Origin: Neurospora tetraspora
Taxonomy: Eukaryota > Ascomycota > Sordariomycetes > Sordariales > Sordariaceae
Length of the DNA stretch: 64,000 nt
Direction of reading: 5' to 3'
NCBI RefSeq assembly: GCF_033439725.1
Contig: NW_026944383.1
Span: 5,828,001-5,892,000, forward strand
This document shows, one piece after another, positions 58,390 to 64,000 of the stretch (the first letter of the stretch is position 1; every line of letters begins with the position of its first letter). The translations under genes and the position numbers were made by a program. Below the pieces are notes generated by a model. The model was given only the letters and a program-made list of their open reading frames with translations. It was not told the DNA's origin and did not search any database.

Positions 58390-60699
58390 ATGGCAGTCGC
58401 CGCCAAGCAAAAGACCATCACTTCCGCTCCTCAGAAGAGTTCACTCGCAGGGACAATCCCAACCAAGAAGCTCACGAAGGAGCAGCTTTTCAAGACACAT
58501 GAGGGACACATCAAGAAACAAAACGCTACCCAAACTCCCAATGGCCCCAGGGCAGTGAAGCAGCCAAACCTAGCGGAAGCATACCCTGCTTCTACCAAGT
58601 CTATCAGAGATCTCGAGATCGTATGTCGTTGCACACAAGTTATGTTCTTTTGATAAGATCTGACTAACACCATATCCAGATCTCACTAAGTGAACTTAGC
58701 GTAGAAACACATCACCGAGGCAAGGGTCTCATCGTCAAAGTAGTCAGCCCGCCCTACATTGGCGCCGGTGCTGTCAGTATTGTCGAGGACCAGTGGGGCA
58801 ATGTCGACAAGCTCGCCATCTACAACCAAGGCGACTCAGCAATCCTGTCGGGAGTTCCCGAGGGGTGTATCGTTGCCATCAAGGAGCCTTATTACGTCCA
58901 GAATGGCGCGGAGAACGATTTCATGATCTGCGTCGATCATCCGTCAGATGTCATTCTGCTGAGGTTTACAGATTCCATCATCCCAGAACCGTTGAGGCTG
59001 GGGCCGCTACTAAAGTCAGCGGCGGAGTGGAGGACGGCGGGTGATCAGGCATTCTTGGAACGGGATTTCCCTACGTCTGTATTTTGGTGAGTGAACCCTC
59101 ATCAGTGATACCGAGTCCTTCAACTTACACGAGACCTGAAATAGCTACACAGAAGCACTAGAAGGCTTAGAAGACGACTCCGCCAAAGCCCCCGTCTACA
59201 CCAAACGCGCCGGCGTCAACCTCCTCCTAGGCCGCTACGACGCCGCAAAATCCGACGCCCTCGCCTCCCGAACCGGCGCCTCTACAGACTGGAAAGCCTA
59301 CTACAACGCCGGCCGCGCCGCCTACAGTCTGTGCGAGTACGCCATCAGCAAGTCGTACTTCGAAGAAGCGCTCAAGCCGAACGCCAAGGGCGCCGGCGGG
59401 GTGCAGAAGGAATACGAGCGGGTGCTAGCCCGCGTCAAGGAAGAAGAAGAAGGGGCTTACGACTTCGCAGCCATGCACGCCTCTCTTTCCCCTACATCCG
59501 TGCACATCGACGCCGGCTCCTTCCTTCGCAACACCCGCGTCGCCGACTCCGGCTTCCACGGCCGCGGCCTCTTCGCCACTCATCCGCTCAAAGCCGGCGA
59601 TTTGGTCTATGTCGAAAAAGCCACGCTGATGCCCAACCAGTACGACCCCGCCCGCGCCTCCGCGGCGCTGTACACGCTCATGGTCCGCCAGTTGTGCGAT
59701 AACCCCTCGCTGGCTGATACCGTGCTCAAGCTGTTTCCCGGCTCCGACCTTTTGGACAGGTACAAGCACACCGGTCTGGAAGGGACAATCGTCGACGGCG
59801 TCCCCATAGTAGACGTCTTCATGATCGAAGGCATCCGCACCACGAACTGCTTCTCCGCCCCCTTCTTGTCCACCTACGACGACACCAAACCCACTTACAA
59901 CTCGGCGGCGCGCATCATGGCTGCCAAAGGACTATGGGCGCACTCGAGCCTGATGAACCACAGCTGCGTGCCCAACACTATGCGCTCGTTTGTCGGTGAC
60001 ATGCTCATCTGCCGCGCTACGCGCGACGTGCAAGAGGGCCAAGAGCTGTTCCAGCAGTATGTACCCGTCAAGACGCTGGTGGATGTGCGCAACAGGGAGT
60101 TTGAGGAGGGGTGGGGGTTCGAGTGTCGGTGTGGGTTGTGTGAGGGTGAACGAAAGAGTGATGGGGATAAACTGAAGAAGAAGAAGGAGGCGATGTTAAG
60201 TCTGGAAAAGTTCCTGGATAAGAAGCCGAGTAGTAATGGCAAGGGGACGATCGTCTTCCCCGATGCGACGATCAGGACGGTTGATAGGATGATGAGGCAG
60301 TTGGAGGAATTGCATGAGAACGAGGTGTATGAGGCACTGCCGAGGTTGACGTTGGTTTATCCGTGTAATTGGCTGGTGGATGCACACAGGGCCAAGAAGC
60401 AGTGGGGGAAGGTGGTCAAGTATTCGTTGAAGGTTTTGAGGAACTTTGGGTTTAATGCGGTGCCGAGGGATGAGGATCCGGCCAAGTTGACGGTCGATTG
60501 GGATCCGAGGGAGATTTATACGACGAGCGGTGAGGTGAGCTTGATGGCGGTCCATGTGGTTGCTTCGTTGAAGAGGTTGGCGGAGGCGTATGCTGCTTTG
60601 GGTCATCAGGAGCTGGCGGAGCGATGTGTGAAGGCAGCCAGGTTTGGATATACCATGGTGACGGGGTTTTCGGAGGATGTGGATGCTCTTGGTCAGTGA
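58390..60699 (+). CDS. TPR-SET domain protein (3 exons)
   Basis: Exons 58390-58620, 58680-59086 and 59145-60699 encode 730 residues; both introns are GT-AG with a CTAAC branch site in the first. Residues 1-77 are basic and disordered. A fungal N-terminal domain with LSVETHHRGKGLIVKVVSPPYIG follows. Helical repeats at about 190-290 (AEWRTAGDQAFLERDFPTSVFCYTEAL, YNAGRAAYSLCEYAISKSYFEEAL) are TPR-like. The SET domain runs from about 345 to 520: GRGLFATHPL (about 352), MNHSCVPNTMRSF (about 483-495) and EGQELFQQYVPV (about 510-521), then a post-SET ECRCGLC (539-545). NHSC and GxE...Y are the SAM and lysine-binding motifs. It is probably a protein-lysine methyltransferase of the SMYD/Set5-like TPR-SET group, cytoplasmic or nuclear. 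Substrate unknown. Confidence 0.9.
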
Positions 60700-61655
60700 G
60701 AGCTGATGGAGTTGGGAGGTGGTAGGACCGAATGGGGGCAATTGGACGTACCTCTACATATCTTGTAAGCATTGAATTCCTGTTAAACTTAAATCGAACA
60801 CCTTCTGAACACGACTATCCCCTTCCATTGTCCCTGGAGATTGCCACGATTGGTTTCTCGGGTATCCATTGTCCACGATTTCCGGCAAAGGCAACTTTGT
60901 CGTGGTCAGACGGAGAATGACTGAGGCAAAGGAAAACAAACAAACCCAGCTGAAAGACAGAGCAACGTGACAAAAACACAGATACCTGTCTAGGCGCACG
61001 TTAAACACTCTTTCTTGTGTCACTTGTTAGTCCATTTTCGGACAAGCTTGTTGGGAGATGCGGATATCTTGTTCTATATAAATGCCTGTATCATGCCTGG
61101 AACTTTATGTGTGATATTGTGCCAGGGTACCACAGAGCTTCGGCAGTAAGGAACCGAAGGGTGACTTGGGTTCCGTCGGTGCGACCCGATGGCGTGGTCT
61201 ACAAACATTAAAGTCCAACAGAGGAAACGTCAGTAGCACGTCCACGCCTCTCTTTACTGGATCGCCGAGATGAAAAAGAGGCGTACAGTCACGGTTACCC
61301 AACGCTTCTTGCTTCTCGTTTGTGGCTATACGTGTTTATATGATCCCTCTACCACGTTTCGGGTAACTAGGAGCAACCGGCCGGTTAATCCAACGCTAGT
61401 TCTTGTCCGTCCGCAAACCCAAAACTTCTGACAGTTCATATGCCCCCCCGGCTGCTCCCGCCCCTTTCGTTCATCAAGTCAACTTACAACACAAAACTTT
61501 GACTTCCAAGGGGAAAACACACCATGGCTCTAATCACACGCTCAGCCGTACCCGAAGGCCCCCATCCTTGGAGGTTCTGACGCCCAATCCCAGTCATCTC
61601 TAATACCGCCGTGTCACTGTCACCGTCCCCCACCAGCTTCACCACCACACGCACC
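60700..61655. other. Intergenic region
   Basis: The 3' flank of the TPR-SET gene and leader of the next gene. Short open frames only. Confidence 0.4.
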
Positions 61656-62528
61656 ATGGCCATCATCCCCAACTACGCCCTCCCCTCCACCGAGCTCATC
61701 ATCCCCGACAACCCCTTCCTCCGCGCCGCCAAGCTCGGTTCCGCTCCCCAGCCGCCCGCCCACGAAGACCCCGAAGAACGCCCCCAACTCCGCGTCGCCG
61801 CTCTGATCTCCAACCACCGCTGGAAAGCCGGCATCCGCGGTCCCTTGCGCCCGCTTCCCCCGCGCTCCGAAGACGTCCAGGGCGCCTACTGGTATCACGA
61901 CTGCCCTTACTTTAAATCCAAAACGCACTGGGTCGAGCGACCACTTCATTTGCGCCTTGAACCACCCTTCACCGCCGCCGAGCAGGGCGAGGTCATGCCA
62001 GTCGAACTCTGCGACCTAGGCTGCGGCTACCTCGCCCCGCGTGACACCGTTCTCTACAACTCCAAGCGGGTCATGGTCGAGACCCTCGAAGGGTTCAACT
62101 TGCTACCGGGGCGCTTCGACGATTGGTTCCTCTCCTGCTGCCAGTGCGGAAACTGGGAGTTGAATTTGCTGAAGGAACACCCGTCGGCGCAGGATTCGCA
62201 TGTGAAAAGGAAAGTGGTTGGGTATAATTGCTGTGAACACTGCGAACGGCCGGATGAGAATAGGTGTGACTTGTGTTTCAGCCTGACGAAGTACTTGGAG
62301 GCGAATTGTTGGCGGAGTGGGGAGCCGGTTCCCGGGGGTGTGAAGTGGAGGCATGAGAGGGCGAGGGTGGAGAGGAAGGAGGGGAGGGGGAGGAGTAGGG
62401 GGATGAGTACGGGTATGACTGCGGCGGGGCCGTTGGCTCTGGCCGCGGTACCTGTGTCGGCGACGGGGACGGTGTTGGGGACGGTGATGGAGTTTGCTAA
62501 TGGGGAGGATGAGGGGTGGGTAGGGTAG
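61656..62528 (+). CDS. Hypothetical cysteine-rich protein
   Basis: An intronless frame of 290 residues. I start at 61656, where ACCATGGCC is a strong start context; the frame extends about 45 bp further up without an ATG. There is no signal peptide. The middle contains cysteine pairs that look like a zinc-binding domain: ELCDLGCGYL, SCCQCGNWEL, YNCCEHCERP and NRCDLCFSL. Trp and Tyr residues around AYWYHDCPYFKSKTHWVE are striking. The C-terminus is Gly/Arg-rich, then hydrophobic and small. I do not recognise the family. Codon use and high GC match neighbouring genes, which supports a real gene. Confidence 0.7.
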   Translation: MAIIPNYALPSTELIIPDNPFLRAAKLGSAPQPPAHEDPEERPQLRVAALISNHRWKAGIRGPLRPLPPRSEDVQGAYWYHDCPYFKSKTHWVERPLHLRLEPPFTAAEQGEVMPVELCDLGCGYLAPRDTVLYNSKRVMVETLEGFNLLPGRFDDWFLSCCQCGNWELNLLKEHPSAQDSHVKRKVVGYNCCEHCERPDENRCDLCFSLTKYLEANCWRSGEPVPGGVKWRHERARVERKEGRGRSRGMSTGMTAAGPLALAAVPVSATGTVLGTVMEFANGEDEGWVG

Positions 62529-63187
62529 ATGGATTGGAGAGATGCATTGGAAGAGCTCCGGAAGACACAAGGTAAACTTTCCTGTGCGCTCCTTTCTCTT
62601 CCATCGCTGTTTCCTCTTTTTATACTAGATTGACCACTCAAAATGGGCAGTGACCACCCAAAACCCCATATCAACAGTTCTTGTCATTTACCTCTAGGGG
62701 AATGGTTTACGAGCGTGGTTCTTTTTTGTTTACTCAATCCTAATCAGGAACTAAAAATTCAGGGGTTGGCGAATGATGGGTCAGGGGTACAATGACCATC
62801 ATGGAATGACTTCGGTTTCCCAAAACAACAAGGTAAATCTATCCCGCTTTAGGACCGCACTTCGACTCAGACATGCTAGGCCAATGATACAGCATAATAC
62901 TCGCTTCGTATAGGTGACACCATGGTCCTTGGTAACGGCCTTGGCGGAGGATGGTCCTTTTAGGCAAATGTCAAGTAGACAAGTGAACACGTTCCAAGTC
63001 TTCTTCAGCGGTGCTTGAGCTCACACAAAGGGTCTAGATATAAACCGTGAGAGCTCATGCCAGTTTTCTAGATATTATCCCACTCCGTTTGACTCCATTT
63101 CATCTCCGAAGCGGAGGATCGGTGAGTGTTCTCGGTCGCTAAACCTCATGAATCATGCTAACAGAACTCAGCTCAAAGTCCAAAACA
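62529..63187. other. Intergenic region with a probable 5' UTR intron
   Basis: It separates the cysteine-rich gene from the second SET gene. At about 63122-63162 GGTGAGTGTT is followed by ATGCTAACAG, a good donor, branch site and acceptor. If spliced, this removes the upstream ATG at 63155 and leaves 63188 as the start. Confidence 0.45.
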
Positions 63188-64000
63188 ATGCGGTCCCTTG
63201 CCCTCTGGTCGGCCATATCAACCGCAGTCATCTCAGCATCAGAGATCAAGACGGCACCTGATGATATTCAAGTCCCAGCACCATGGACAGTCAGCCAATG
63301 CATCAAAGAATACTGCAACTTTGCCAACCCCACCATCGGCGATGGCCTCGTTCTCATTAGCACTCCCGGAAACATCGATATCCTCAACTCCTTCTCCACC
63401 CTCACCAAAACCAACTCCAAACCTCCTCCCTTCGAAGTCCGTGAAATCCCCGGCAAGGGCATTGGCCTGATCGCCAACCGAACCATCCACCGAGGCGAAG
63501 TAGTCATGCAGTACACTCCCATCTTGGTCGTCCAATTCGGGCCACACATCGACCTTTCCCCGTCCGACCGGAAGTCCTTCTACCAAGATGCTGTCAACCA
63601 GCTCCCCACCTCCCGACGGGAAGCCTTCATGGCTCAATACGGCAAAGACATCTAACACCAAGATCGACCGAAACGCCTTCCGCATGTTCATCAACGGAAA
63701 AAATCCCTATTCCGGCCATCTTGGTGTTTTTCCGGAGGTGAGCAGGTTGAATCATGATTGTAGACCGAAGTGAGTCCCCTCTTTCTCCGTTCTCTGTACG
63801 TGTACCACCAAGTTGGGAGCTGACAAACACATTACAGCCTCAACTCCCGAATCGAAAACATCACCCACACTACCACCGCCGTTCGCCCCATCTCCCCGGG
63901 AGAAGAACTCACAATCTCTTACATCGACGGCCTCCTCCCTCGCCACTCCCGCCAGGAGCGTTTGTCCGACTGGGGTTTCAACTGCACCTGTTCCCAATGT
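63188..64000 (+). CDS. Secreted SET-domain protein, frameshifted, 3' end beyond window
   Basis: The frame starts at MRSLALWSAISTAVISAS, a signal peptide. SET features follow: IPGKGIGLIANRTIHRGEVVMQY (N-SET), then FPEVSRLNHDCRPN (the NHSC-type block) across an intron at 63770-63837 (GTGAGT...TTACAG), then SPGEELTISYIDG and FNCTCSQC at the window edge. Between them the frame breaks: QYGKDI is followed by a TAA at 63653, while the next frame reads NTKIDRNAF. One extra T at about 63653 would explain it. No GT-AG intron fits. It is either a pseudogene or a sequence error. Similarity to the TPR-SET gene is confined to the domain. Secreted SET proteins are common in Sordariomycetes, with unknown role. 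Confidence 0.68.

Noticed and set aside
62054-62674. 206-codon minus frame
   Set aside because: Antisense of the hypothetical cysteine-rich gene, which has the better start context.

Overview
The window reads as nuclear DNA of a filamentous ascomycete, most likely a Sordariomycete. The genes are intron-poor with short introns (about 60-90 bp, GTAAGT-type donors, CTAAC-type branch sites). Coding DNA is GC-rich, the gene families are typical of moulds (oxalate decarboxylase, CE15 esterase, HET-like protein, DUF1275), and a 22.9 kb block is AT-rich and full of stops in the way left by repeat-induced point mutation (RIP). Genus cannot be fixed from sequence alone.

Left arm (1-35,162), in order: an MFS transporter (-); a 5.6 kb ORF-poor gap; a secreted cysteine-rich repeat protein (+); a decayed glucuronoyl methylesterase (CE15) pseudogene (+); a ZIP metal transporter (+, 3 exons); a secreted LVIVD/choice-of-anchor-B-like protein (+, 7 exons); tRNA-Arg(CCG) (-); a single-pass membrane protein (+); a divergent pair made of a Tm-1-like/UPF0261 protein (-) and a PEP-hydrolase-like TIM-barrel protein (+), which are domains of one protein in plants; a secreted bicupin oxalate decarboxylase (-); a DUF1275 membrane protein (+); a membrane-anchored hemerythrin-like protein (-); a GNAT acetyltransferase (+); and a 1030-residue HET-like membrane protein with a Q/P/Y-rich head (+).

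Middle (35,163-58,028): a nest of LTR retrotransposons that can be dissected base by base from LTR pairs and 5-bp target-site duplications (TSDs). Element 1 (35168-58023, 172-bp LTRs, TSD ACAAT) is a RIP-mutated Copia-type element of about 5.5 kb once its insertions are removed. Element 2 (35507-52852, 356-bp LTRs, TSD TAAAG) sits inside it and contains RIP-ruined Gypsy/chromovirus-type pol. Inside element 2 lie two unmutated, younger insertions: a Copia element (37756-42804, 541-bp LTRs differing at one base, TSD ACTAC) with a single open 1231-codon gag-pol that lacks the whole reverse transcriptase domain, and a solo LTR (51863-52313, TSD TCTAT). A tRNA-like sequence lies in the less mutated left part of element 2.

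Right arm (58,029-64,000): a TPR-SET protein (+, 3 exons), a hypothetical cysteine-rich protein (+), and the first part of a second, secreted SET-domain protein (+) that carries a frameshift and runs off the window. Removing element 1 with one TSD copy rejoins left and right arm into the pre-insertion sequence.
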